Origin: Bacilli bacterium
GTDB taxonomy: Bacteria > Bacillota_I > Bacilli_A > RF39 > UBA660
Length of the DNA stretch: 64,000 bases
Assembly (NCBI GenBank): GCA_900768815.1
Contig: CAAGEE010000002.1
Span: 298,193-362,192 of the forward strand
Direction: 5' to 3'
The notes under the pieces were generated by a model. It did not search any database, was not told where the DNA came from, and saw only the letters and a list, made by a program, of their open reading frames with translations. A program made the position numbers and the translations under genes. Each line of letters starts with the position of its first letter. Position 1 is the first letter of the stretch. This document shows, one piece after another, positions 16,223 through 23,745 of this stretch.

Positions 16223-17074
16223 TTAATCAATATTTTTAAAGTAAATTGTTTTTTCTACGACGTGTTTTATATCCATTTCAGTAAATGGTTTAGCTAACAT
16301 ATCTACTATTTGATAACCAAAAGCCTTAGCAATAGTATCTTTTGATGAATCTCCAGAAATGATTGATACTGGCATTTTACTGAACAGTTGATTATTATTC
16401 ATAAAGTCTAGGACAGCAAAGCCATCTACTCTTGGCATGTTTAAATCTAATAGTACTGCTACTATCTCTTCATTATTTTGGTTAGCTTTAATTATTTTTA
16501 ATGCTTCTTCTCCATCTTGAGCTACGCCTACATTATATTTCTCACTAAAGATTCTCTTTACGAAATTACGAATTATATTAGAGTCATCAGCAACTAAAAT
16601 TGTTTTTTGAGTATATGGCTCTGGTAAATTTTCTACTGGTGCTGATGCTACAGTTTGTGAATCTGGCATTGACACAACTTGAGTTGCAGTTTGTGATGTT
16701 TGAGGTGTTTGTGTTTCTGGATATAAGTATTTTTTTACAACCAACATCATTCTCTGAATCTCATCAATTAGAGCTTGAAAATTTTCATAGATAAAGAAGA
16801 CATCCCCTTCTTTACTTTTTTGTTCTTGTTCTTCAGCCATTGTTGCTAATTTTGTGAAGCCAAAATATTTTGCATCACTTTTTAAGGAATGGACATAAAT
16901 TGTGTAATTAGCCATATCCTTTTCATCTTTATACTTTTGGAGTTTAGCCTGTTTTTCTTTGGCACTTACTAAAAATTCTCCAACTATTTCATTATAAGTA
17001 TTAATATCACCAAATAGTTCTAGACTCTTTGTTACGTCTACACCATTTTGAATTAAATAATTCTCGTCGTACAT
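16223..17074 (-). CDS. Hpt-receiver phosphorelay protein
   Basis: This 283-residue protein joins a histidine phosphotransfer domain to a response-regulator receiver domain. The Hpt half (about 1-115) has the phospho-acceptor motif VHSLKSDAKYFG (histidine near residue 63). A P/Q/T-rich linker (about 120-150) follows. The receiver half (about 158-283) has the acidic pair ILVADDSN, the phospho-acceptor LLDLNMPRVDG, a conserved T/S position (SIISGDSS) and lysine in MLAKPF. There is no output domain or kinase domain, so it must relay phosphate between partners encoded elsewhere. It has its own promoter (17111-17138). The order Hpt then REC on one short protein is uncommon. Confidence 0.85.
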   Translation of the reverse strand: MYDENYLIQNGVDVTKSLELFGDINTYNEIVGEFLVSAKEKQAKLQKYKDEKDMANYTIYVHSLKSDAKYFGFTKLATMAEEQEQKSKEGDVFFIYENFQALIDEIQRMMLVVKKYLYPETQTPQTSQTATQVVSMPDSQTVASAPVENLPEPYTQKTILVADDSNIIRNFVKRIFSEKYNVGVAQDGEEALKIIKANQNNEEIVAVLLDLNMPRVDGFAVLDFMNNNQLFSKMPVSIISGDSSKDTIAKAFGYQIVDMLAKPFTEMDIKHVVEKTIYFKNID

Positions 17075-17110
17075 ATTACATTCTCACTTTCGCAATTTTA
17101 ATCTAATTTG

Positions 17111-17138
17111 ATTATATCATAAAATACGCCCTAGGCAA
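17111..17138 (-). promoter_or_regulatory. Promoter of the Hpt-REC gene
   Basis: Minus strand TTGCCT (17133-17138), 16-base spacer, TATAAT (17111-17116). It lies about 35 bases upstream of the start. Confidence 0.6.
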
Positions 17139-17169
17139 TTACTTTTTACTTTACAAATGTCAAGAAAAG

Positions 17170-17868
17170 TCAATGTTTGCGACTGTTATATATAATTGGA
17201 TATGGATTATCATACTTTTCTAGTGTATCAACTAGTAATTTACCCATATTGTTTTCAGTAACTTTTGCTCTAGCTTCATAAATTTTTTCTTGTTGCCAAT
17301 GAGTCCAGATATCATCTTCTTGATAATAGTCAATCTCATCAAACACATCTGATAAAGCAATCATAAAATCAGTATTAGTAGCGAAAGCATATTCTAGTAT
17401 TTGATCCGTTGCGGTTGTTGGAGTAAAGCCTATTATTAAATCCGGTTTAGGAATTATTAGTTGAGTAGTAAAGTTTTTTTTCTTGAGAATTAAGTTTTTA
17501 TGTGAGGTATCAGTAATTATTAATGATGGATCATAAACGGTAATTGTTCCACTTTTTTGCCTTAGAGCTATGCTTTTACCAAGACAAGGTATTTTACCGC
17601 CACCTACTTCTAATATGTTTTTATCAAGTCCATGGACTCTTTCTATCAAGCTGGTAAAACCTAAATATATATTGTGCTCATCATCTATTAAATTTAACTC
17701 ATCATATATTTGACGTAGTAGTGCATCAGAAAAGTCGGTAAAAATTCCAGACGAAAAATTATCCATGATATATTTTTTTTCAGCCTCTGTATAGTATTCT
17801 TGATGCTCACAAAGATATTTTTCTATCATTGGTTTTAAGGTTTGTTTTGTAACTTCTTTCTTTAGCAC
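17170..17868 (-). CDS. Putative SAM-dependent methyltransferase-like protein
   Basis: The 232-residue protein is not clearly recognised. The run NILEVGGGKIPCLGKSIA (about 84-101) followed by GTITVYDPSL matches the first two strands of a Rossmann methyltransferase fold: an E-x-G-x-G-type loop, then an acidic residue after the second strand. PDLIIGFTPTTATD fits the fourth strand. The N-terminal 80 residues are helical and charged. Target unknown. Translation probably starts at GTG (17868), with GAGG four bases upstream. It follows the EEP gene by 18 bases at the end of the obgE transcript. Confidence 0.6.
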   Translation of the reverse strand: MLKKEVTKQTLKPMIEKYLCEHQEYYTEAEKKYIMDNFSSGIFTDFSDALLRQIYDELNLIDDEHNIYLGFTSLIERVHGLDKNILEVGGGKIPCLGKSIALRQKSGTITVYDPSLIITDTSHKNLILKKKNFTTQLIIPKPDLIIGFTPTTATDQILEYAFATNTDFMIALSDVFDEIDYYQEDDIWTHWQQEKIYEARAKVTENNMGKLLVDTLEKYDNPYPIIYNSRKH

Positions 17869-17886
17869 TTAACCTCGTCCTTTCTA

Positions 17887-18564
17887 TTATTTTTTTAGTA
17901 TTACTTTTATAAGTACGGGATAGTGATCACTAGTTTCAATATTTTTAATTACTTTTTTGTCTATTAGTTTAAAATCTTTTGATAAAAATATGTGATCAAT
18001 GGCCCTTTTGTACTTAGATGTTTTTAGTGTTTTTTCATCTATTTCTATATGTTGAATATTTATTTTCTCTAATTCCTTTACAAAATTATTGAATAGTTCT
18101 TTATTGTTTTTTAGATTAAAATCACCTGTTAAGATAACAGGATTAGTTTCTTTTTTTACTAATTTTAAGATTACTTGTAATTGTCTTTTCTTAGCTAATT
18201 GATATTTATAATCTAGATGAGTATTTAAGATAGTTATTGGTTTGTTATCAATACTTATTATTGTTTTAGTTATAATTCTATTTAATAGTGAAGGAAGATG
18301 AGGAAGACGATAAGTTTTAGTATAGATTACATCTTTATTTGTTATGACTGGATTTGACTCGTTTATCTTTGGAAAATATAAGTAACGATATTTTCCTGTT
18401 ATTGTATAGTTTTTCAGTATTTTCCGTAGTTCTTTTTCACAACTTGGATATAATTCTTGTAAGTTAATTATATCTATTTTATTTTCTTCTATATATTTTA
18501 ATATATCTACTGCTTTAGTTTTACTTTCTTTATTTTGAATGTTAAAAGTACTTATCGTCAACAT
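17887..18564 (-). CDS. Endonuclease/exonuclease/phosphatase (EEP) family protein
   Basis: This 225-residue protein has the EEP (DNase I-like) metal-dependent hydrolase signature: STFNIQN at the N-terminus, INLQELYP with the metal-binding glutamate, NTHLDYK, LTGDFNLK, AIDHIFLS and the final SDHYPVLIKV with catalytic Asp-His. It lacks a signal peptide, so it acts in the cytoplasm. Whether the substrate is DNA, a sugar phosphate or a phospholipid headgroup cannot be said. The ATG at 18564 has GGAGG in front of it; the in-frame GTG four codons earlier is part of that site. It lies 19 bases after obgE. Confidence 0.8.
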   Translation of the reverse strand: MLTISTFNIQNKESKTKAVDILKYIEENKIDIINLQELYPSCEKELRKILKNYTITGKYRYLYFPKINESNPVITNKDVIYTKTYRLPHLPSLLNRIITKTIISIDNKPITILNTHLDYKYQLAKKRQLQVILKLVKKETNPVILTGDFNLKNNKELFNNFVKELEKINIQHIEIDEKTLKTSKYKRAIDHIFLSKDFKLIDKKVIKNIETSDHYPVLIKVILKK

Positions 18565-18583
18565 ATTATCCTCCACTTATTTA

Positions 18584-19858
18584 TTAATCTTTATAATCAA
18601 AGTAGAAATCTAGAATACGTACTTGATCGCCTACTTCTGCTCCTAGACTTTCTAGTTTAGCATCAATTCCTAGGCGACGTAATTTTTTAGCAAAGCGATA
18701 TATTGCTTCTTCACTATTAAATTTAGTCATCTTAAATATTCGTTCTATTTCTTTACCGGATATTACCCAAGTACCATCAGAATCTCTTGTTATAGTATAT
18801 GGTTCTTCTTTCTTAAACTTGTATAAGATATGACTTTCTATTTGATTATCTTCATATAACGGATTGTTTGGAATTTCATCTAGTAAATCTGCTAGTCTAT
18901 CTACTACTTTTTGAAGACCAGAGTTAGTAGCTGCACTTATTTCAAATATTTCATCTTTTACTTTTTTCTTGAATTCCTCTAAGTTCTCTTTAGCTTTTGG
19001 TAAGTCCATTTTATTAGCAATAATTATTTGTGGTTTTGATAATAACTTTGGATTAAATTCTTCTAGTTCTTTATTTATTAATAAGTAGTCTTCATAAGGA
19101 TTACGCATCTCACTGCCGGACATATCAATAACATGGGCTATTACTTTCGTTCTTTCAATATGACGTAAGAATTTATCTCCTAGCCCTTCTCCTTTGGATG
19201 CGCCTTCTATTAAACCAGGTAAGTCAGCCACTACGAAGCTTCTACCATCTGTTGCTTTTGTTACACCTAAGTTTGGTGATAGTGTGGTAAAATGATAAGC
19301 TGCTATTTTAGGTTTTGACTTTGATATTACAGAAATAATAGTGCTTTTTCCTACACTAGGTAGTCCTACTAAGCCAACATCGGCAAGTAGTTTTACTTCT
19401 ACTTTTAAGTTTTTTCTTTCCCCTTCTTCCCCGTTTTCAGAATAATCTGGGGCAGTATTGGTTTGAGTTTTAAAAGCAGTGTTTCCTCTACCACCACGTC
19501 CACCTTTAGCAATTATTTCTTCTTGATCTTTTTTGGATAAATCCGCAATAATTAAGCCAGTTTCTAGATCTGTTACTACTGTTCCTTGTGGTACTTTTAC
19601 TATTAATGGTTCTGCTCCTCTACCATTTTGATTTTTACCACGACCATTCTCACCTTTTTTACCTTTTAAGATTTTTTGATAACGTAGGTCTAGCAAAGTA
19701 TGTAGTCCTTGATCAACTTTAAATACTATATCAGCACCATGACCCCCGTTACCACCAAATGGTCCTCCCATTTCAACAAATTTTTCACGACGAAAAGCGG
19801 TACAGCCATCTCCACCATTACCAGCTTCTACTCTTATTTCGACTTCATCTACAAACAT
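18584..19858 (-). CDS. obgE: Obg/CgtA ribosome-associated GTPase
   Basis: The 424-residue GTPase has three parts. The glycine-rich Obg fold (1 to about 158) has GGNGGHGADI- and KGGRGGRGN-type runs. The G domain (about 159-330) shows G1 GLPSVGKS, G3 DLPGLIEGA, G4 NKMD and G5 SAAT. The C-terminal OCT domain (about 345-424) carries TWVISGKEIERI and ends in FDYKD. Obg binds the 50S subunit late in assembly and links it to growth state. The ATG at 19858 has GGGAGG upstream; 13 further in-frame codons have no role. It follows rpmA after a hairpin terminator, the classic L21-L27-obg order. Confidence 0.97.
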   Translation of the reverse strand: MFVDEVEIRVEAGNGGDGCTAFRREKFVEMGGPFGGNGGHGADIVFKVDQGLHTLLDLRYQKILKGKKGENGRGKNQNGRGAEPLIVKVPQGTVVTDLETGLIIADLSKKDQEEIIAKGGRGGRGNTAFKTQTNTAPDYSENGEEGERKNLKVEVKLLADVGLVGLPSVGKSTIISVISKSKPKIAAYHFTTLSPNLGVTKATDGRSFVVADLPGLIEGASKGEGLGDKFLRHIERTKVIAHVIDMSGSEMRNPYEDYLLINKELEEFNPKLLSKPQIIIANKMDLPKAKENLEEFKKKVKDEIFEISAATNSGLQKVVDRLADLLDEIPNNPLYEDNQIESHILYKFKKEEPYTITRDSDGTWVISGKEIERIFKMTKFNSEEAIYRFAKKLRRLGIDAKLESLGAEVGDQVRILDFYFDYKD

Positions 19859-19926
19859 AATTATTGCCTCCCTTTTTAAGCAGTTATAGTATAGCAAATA
19901 TTGATATAAAATTCTACAATTATATT

Positions 19927-19950
19927 AAAAAAAGAGCCATCTGGCTCTTT
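19927..19950 (-). terminator. Hairpin terminator between rpmA and obgE
   Basis: Stem AAAGAGCC / GGCTCTTT with AGAT loop and seven T on the minus strand. It would end or reduce transcription between the ribosomal protein genes and obgE. Confidence 0.85.
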
Positions 19951-19951
19951 A

Positions 19952-20242
19952 TTATGCTTCTTTAGGATATACTGAAGCTTGTTTCTTATCTCTTCCTAAA
20001 CGTTCAAACTTAACGATTCCATCAATTGTAGAGAATAAAGTATCATCGCTTCCACGACGAACATTAGTTCCTGGGAATATTTTAGTTCCACGTTGACGAT
20101 ATATAATACTACCAGCTGTGATGAATTCTCCATCAGCTGCTTTAGCTCCTAATCTACGTCCTGCAGAATCACGACCATTAGATGTTGATCCTTGCCCTTT
20201 ATGATGAGCAAATAATTGAATATCTAATTTTAAAAATCTCAT
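19952..20242 (-). CDS. rpmA: Ribosomal protein L27 with Prp-cleaved N-terminal extension
   Basis: This 96-residue protein is the 50S subunit protein whose N-terminus reaches the peptidyl transferase centre. As in other Firmicutes, it starts with an extension, MRFLKLDIQLF, before AHHKGQGSTSNGRDS, the start of mature L27. The extension matches the site of the cysteine protease Prp, which cuts between F and A. The gene for Prp is immediately upstream, 11 bases away. The body (RRLGAKAADGEFITAGSIIYRQRGTKIFPG and following) is canonical. SD AGGAGG. The L32 gene at 31393 has nearly the same extension. Confidence 0.97.
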   Translation of the reverse strand: MRFLKLDIQLFAHHKGQGSTSNGRDSAGRRLGAKAADGEFITAGSIIYRQRGTKIFPGTNVRRGSDDTLFSTIDGIVKFERLGRDKKQASVYPKEA

Positions 20243-20253
20243 AATTCTCCTCC

Positions 20254-20556
20254 TTATTTTACTTCTACGTTAGCTGGATAACTTTCTTCCAACTCTTCTA
20301 AAAGACTGATCATATTGTTAATTAGTTTTTGGATAGTTAAATCAGATGAAATATTACTGATTGTTAGACCATCCTTCGTAACTTCGTAACTTAGACCTTC
20401 CTCATTTAATGACAAAATTCCATTTATAGTTGTTGTTACTATACTGCTTACTGCACTACAGACAATATCTTTGCCTCTATTTGCATACATAGCGTGTCCT
20501 AATAACTTAACTCCTAGAACTAAATCATTTTCTTTAGTAACTCTTACTTTAATCAT
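20254..20556 (-). CDS. prp: Ribosomal-processing cysteine protease Prp
   Basis: This 100-residue protease removes the N-terminal extension of L27. The catalytic histidine (H21 in LGHAMYANRG) and cysteine (C33 in DIVCSAVSS) are both in their conserved settings. The length is normal. Translation is coupled to rplU: the rplU stop lies two bases before this ATG and no good separate ribosome site is seen. Its position between L21 and L27 is the standard Firmicutes arrangement. Because L32 of this genome also carries a matching cut site, the enzyme may have two ribosomal substrates here. Confidence 0.95.
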   Translation of the reverse strand: MIKVRVTKENDLVLGVKLLGHAMYANRGKDIVCSAVSSIVTTTINGILSLNEEGLSYEVTKDGLTISNISSDLTIQKLINNMISLLEELEESYPANVEVK

Positions 20557-20558
20557 GA

Positions 20559-20861
20559 TTATCCATTAATTTTAGTAATTTTTACTTTAGTATAAGGTTG
20601 TCTATGTCCTTGAGTCTTACGGTTAGATCTGTCTTTACTCTTATACTTGAAAACTCTAATTTTCTTTTGTTTACCGTTTTTGATTACTTCACCTTCAACA
20701 GTAACATTAGTAAGATAAGGACTACCTATTTTATTGTCAAGCATTAATACTTGATCAAATTTTACTGTGTCACCAACTTCAGCGTCTAGCTTTTCTACGT
20801 AAATTTCTGAATTTTCTTGTACGTAATGTTGCTTTCCACCAACTTTAATTACAGCGTTCAT
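20559..20861 (-). CDS. rplU: Ribosomal protein L21
   Basis: The 100-residue 50S protein starts AVIKVGGKQHYV and carries the basic block KIRVFKYKSKDRSNRKTQGHRQPYTKVKI at the C-terminal end, both hallmarks of L21. It binds 23S rRNA near the L20 region. SD AGGAGG seven bases upstream. It is the first gene of the L21-prp-L27 transcript and is preceded by a structured leader and a strong promoter. Confidence 0.97.
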   Translation of the reverse strand: MNAVIKVGGKQHYVQENSEIYVEKLDAEVGDTVKFDQVLMLDNKIGSPYLTNVTVEGEVIKNGKQKKIRVFKYKSKDRSNRKTQGHRQPYTKVKITKING

Positions 20862-20964
20862 TCATATACCTCCTTTATTAATAACTTAAGACTCGCTCTC
20901 AAGGTACAATAAATTGTTTAAAACCTTTTCAATGCGGTTTGAGCATGAGGCGTCAAACAGTTAG
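20862..20964 (-). ncRNA. Likely L21 leader (ribosomal protein autoregulatory 5' UTR)
   Basis: About 100 bases of non-coding RNA separate the promoter from rplU. The minus strand contains short complementary stretches, including TGACGCCTCA / TGAGAGCGAGTC-like and GCATTGAAAAGG blocks, before a run ending in the SD. The position and length fit the L21 leader class of Firmicutes, which is thought to bind L21. I assign it from position and general look; a covariance model search would be decisive. Confidence 0.55.
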
Positions 20965-20993
20965 ATTATAACATGCTTACTTAGCTGTGTCAA
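20965..20993 (-). promoter_or_regulatory. Consensus promoter of the L21-prp-L27 operon
   Basis: Minus strand perfect TTGACA (20988-20993), 17-base spacer ending in TGT, perfect TATAAT (20965-20970) with extended -10. The -35 lies inside the last codons of the upstream gene, which stops at 20977. Confidence 0.92.
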
Positions 20994-22761
20994 TAGTTGT
21001 AGCCTCTACTTTTTCGGTACTAGGGATTATTTTCTTAGTAAATTGAACTGGTTTTGTATTTTCTTCATTATCAAAAATATACTCTTCTAGTTTATAATTT
21101 GGAATAAAGAAAGTCTTTGCTTCTAAGAAGGTTCTTAACTCACTTGATGCTACTGGCATATCAATCTCTTTCATTATATAAACTCTTTTCCACTTTGTTG
21201 CTCCGAAGTTTAATAAATCCATATCTTCTTCAATATCTTTTTTATAGCCAGAAGAAGTTGCTAAGAAAAGAACTTGAGTAGTTGCTAGTGAACCTATAAA
21301 ATCAATATTGGTATCTTTACCAATTCTAGATAATAATTCTTTTTCTTTTAGACTATGAATATTTTCTTTAACTACTTCAGGTGGAGCAAATAAAGCTATC
21401 TTTGAAGAACTCATATATCTAGGATTTAGTCCAGCAGTTATAACTGTATTTATATTAGTAAGAGCATTTTTATACCAAATGTCATCTGAGTTAAATATAG
21501 CTGGATAATTTTTTAATACTTCAGGTGAAATTACTTCTTTTTTAGCAAGACAACATAAAGTATCTATAGCTTCTTTATTACTTACTAATAGAACTTGATA
21601 TAAGACATTTTCATCTTCGATACCAACTTCTCCTAGTTGACCAAGAAGATTTTTTACTTCAGCTGGAGTATATTTGGTTCTTAATCTGGCAACAGTTTCT
21701 TCAGTTCTTGGGATTGAGTAAGATCCTAGTATAGGATAATATGAATCTAAGTCTAATTCTAGGGTTTCATTATATATTTCTTCTGTTGGTATTTGATAAT
21801 CAAGATTGTACTTATAGATGTATTTTAAAATTTCTTGTTTAAATTTTTCATCTGGAATTTTAGAAACTGTTCTTCTATAATCAGTTATTGCCTCATCTAA
21901 GCCAGCACTTGTAAAATATGTTAAAAATTCACTATAAGTTTGAATGGCTTTATTTCTTAGCCTAGCCCTACTTTCTATTGCTTTAGCTTTCGTATTGTAA
22001 TAATTGACCATTTTACTAAATGTTTCTCTTATTGCGGCATAATCTATTGTTTTTGATAAATCTCTATCTAATATCTTTTTTAGTTGAGTTTCACTTTTTA
22101 TTCCACGCATTGATTCATCTTCAAGTACTTCTTGAATTGTTCTTCTGGCATAAAAATAACCATCACGTACTGTTTTTACAACTATAACTAGTGAAAAAGC
22201 ATCTGCTAAATTATCTATTTTTTCATTAGATATCTCTTTTAAATTTAGTGCCACTATTTCTTCATCAGTTAGAGTTGATTGCATATATTTTTTCATAAAT
22301 TTTGTTAAAGCTACAACTTCTTTTTTATGTTCTAGAGATATATTTGATAAAGCTAAACTACTTACAGCGATAAAGTCTGGAGTTAATCTATTTTTTAGGG
22401 CTTCAAGAATATTTCCTTGATTTTTATTTTTTATAGATTCTTGCATATCTTCAATTAATTGATCTGTTATAGCACCTAATAATTCCATTAAATCAGCGTC
22501 TTCTATTTCTTCAGTTTTAAAAAGAATAATAAAGTCAGAAATCATTGGACTTATTTCTTCAAGATCAAGTGAAGTTGTAGCGGCTAGATAGGCTTTTATT
22601 GTATCGGCTTGATTAACATTAATAAGATGCTCAAGACGGTTAAATGAATTGTTTGCTAAGTATTCTCGTAAGAAAAGTAATTTTTCATCTGGTTGCTCGA
22701 TTGTTGTTTCTAAAATATGTAGTTTTCTATTAACTTCACGTAGTATCTCTTCCCTAGTCAT
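20977..22761 (-). CDS. Large helical protein of unknown function
   Basis: This 594-residue protein is not recognised. It has no signal peptide or transmembrane segment. It is predicted mainly helical throughout, with many E/L/K heptad-like stretches in the first 330 residues, and more varied sequence after it (ILGSYSIPRTEETVARL, GIEDENVLYQVLLVSNKEAI, ALFAPPEVVKENI), suggestive of repeated helical units. The start is the ATG at 22761 with GGTGAT four bases upstream. It overlaps the stop of the preceding gene by eight bases, so the two proteins are made together and probably act together. The unit starts with a DinG-type helicase, hinting at DNA work, but nothing in the sequence shows it. Confidence 0.75.
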   Translation of the reverse strand: MTREEILREVNRKLHILETTIEQPDEKLLFLREYLANNSFNRLEHLINVNQADTIKAYLAATTSLDLEEISPMISDFIILFKTEEIEDADLMELLGAITDQLIEDMQESIKNKNQGNILEALKNRLTPDFIAVSSLALSNISLEHKKEVVALTKFMKKYMQSTLTDEEIVALNLKEISNEKIDNLADAFSLVIVVKTVRDGYFYARRTIQEVLEDESMRGIKSETQLKKILDRDLSKTIDYAAIRETFSKMVNYYNTKAKAIESRARLRNKAIQTYSEFLTYFTSAGLDEAITDYRRTVSKIPDEKFKQEILKYIYKYNLDYQIPTEEIYNETLELDLDSYYPILGSYSIPRTEETVARLRTKYTPAEVKNLLGQLGEVGIEDENVLYQVLLVSNKEAIDTLCCLAKKEVISPEVLKNYPAIFNSDDIWYKNALTNINTVITAGLNPRYMSSSKIALFAPPEVVKENIHSLKEKELLSRIGKDTNIDFIGSLATTQVLFLATSSGYKKDIEEDMDLLNFGATKWKRVYIMKEIDMPVASSELRTFLEAKTFFIPNYKLEEYIFDNEENTKPVQFTKKIIPSTEKVEATTIDTAK

Positions 22762-23731
22762 TTTTATCACCTTTTTTCGTCATAACTTTTGGCTTATCTT
22801 TTGCCACACCTAAAATATTATATAGTTCCTGTTCATAGTCAGATTGTATTTTCATAAATTCTTCGTTATCAAGATTAGCTTTTAGTGAGTCTACTGAATT
22901 AAAGTAATTAGCTGCTCTTAAGTTTACTAATTCAGTATAACCTTTACTTGTCGTAACTTTCTTAGTAAAAGCTGAAATTAAGGCATAGGTATCTGGAGTA
23001 AGTCTAGCAAATAAAACACGAACTTTAAAATCTTTTACTTCAAAGATGTCATAAGCTGTAAATCTAGCAAAGTTTTTAAACTTTCCGGTTTTAATAGAGT
23101 CAAATAGACTAATAAATTTCTCATAATAAGCAGGGTCAATGTGTTTTATTTCATTTAATACACAAGGACTTCCAGATATATTGGGAACAAAGATAAATTT
23201 ATTTTGAACTTGTTCAGTTTCTTCTTCCTTTTCTTCTTCTTTTTCAGATAATAAGGTTCTAAGAATTGCCATTTTTTGTTTGTTCTTTTCTAAATCTTTT
23301 TCTAGAACTGTTACTTCTTCTGGCTGTAATGATTCTTCTGAGATTATTTGACAGATTTCAGAATTTTGTTTTAATAGTTCTGCTGCTAGGCGTAGAAGAA
23401 TTGGTTGGTAGTCATAGTCTAGAGGGTCAGGTAACTTTTCTTTGATACTATCAAGAGTAATATCGTCAAGAAAATCTATTTTGCCAAAGAAGTGCTTAAT
23501 TGCTTCTTCAAATTCGTCATCGTCAAAATGAATATCATCATCTAGTGGTACTTCTGTCATTTCTATTTCAAATGGTTCTTTTAAAGTTATAGTTATTGGT
23601 TCAAGCATCTTTTCAGTTTGAGCTTTTTTAGTTTCACTAGCCATTCTTCTTGTTGTTCTAATATTATCATCTATTAATTCTGTTAACTCTTCAGTAGTTA
23701 TATCTTCGGGTATTTCTTTTATTATTTCCAT
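22754..23731 (-). CDS. Acidic protein of unknown function
   Basis: This 325-residue protein is strongly acidic in its first half (clusters such as PLDDDIHFDDDEFEEA) and has a coiled-coil-like stretch at about 145-185, rich in E and K. The C-terminal half is more globular (FIFVPNISGSPCVLNEI, FARFTAYDIFEVKDFKVRVLFARLTPDTYAL). No membrane segment or catalytic motif is visible. SD AGAAGG. Its stop overlaps the next gene's start, so translation is coupled. It begins 15 bases after the DinG gene stop. I can only call it a partner of the following 594-residue protein. Confidence 0.75.
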   Translation of the reverse strand: MEIIKEIPEDITTEELTELIDDNIRTTRRMASETKKAQTEKMLEPITITLKEPFEIEMTEVPLDDDIHFDDDEFEEAIKHFFGKIDFLDDITLDSIKEKLPDPLDYDYQPILLRLAAELLKQNSEICQIISEESLQPEEVTVLEKDLEKNKQKMAILRTLLSEKEEEKEEETEQVQNKFIFVPNISGSPCVLNEIKHIDPAYYEKFISLFDSIKTGKFKNFARFTAYDIFEVKDFKVRVLFARLTPDTYALISAFTKKVTTSKGYTELVNLRAANYFNSVDSLKANLDNEEFMKIQSDYEQELYNILGVAKDKPKVMTKKGDKND

Positions 23732-23745
23732 ACTTTACCTTCTTT

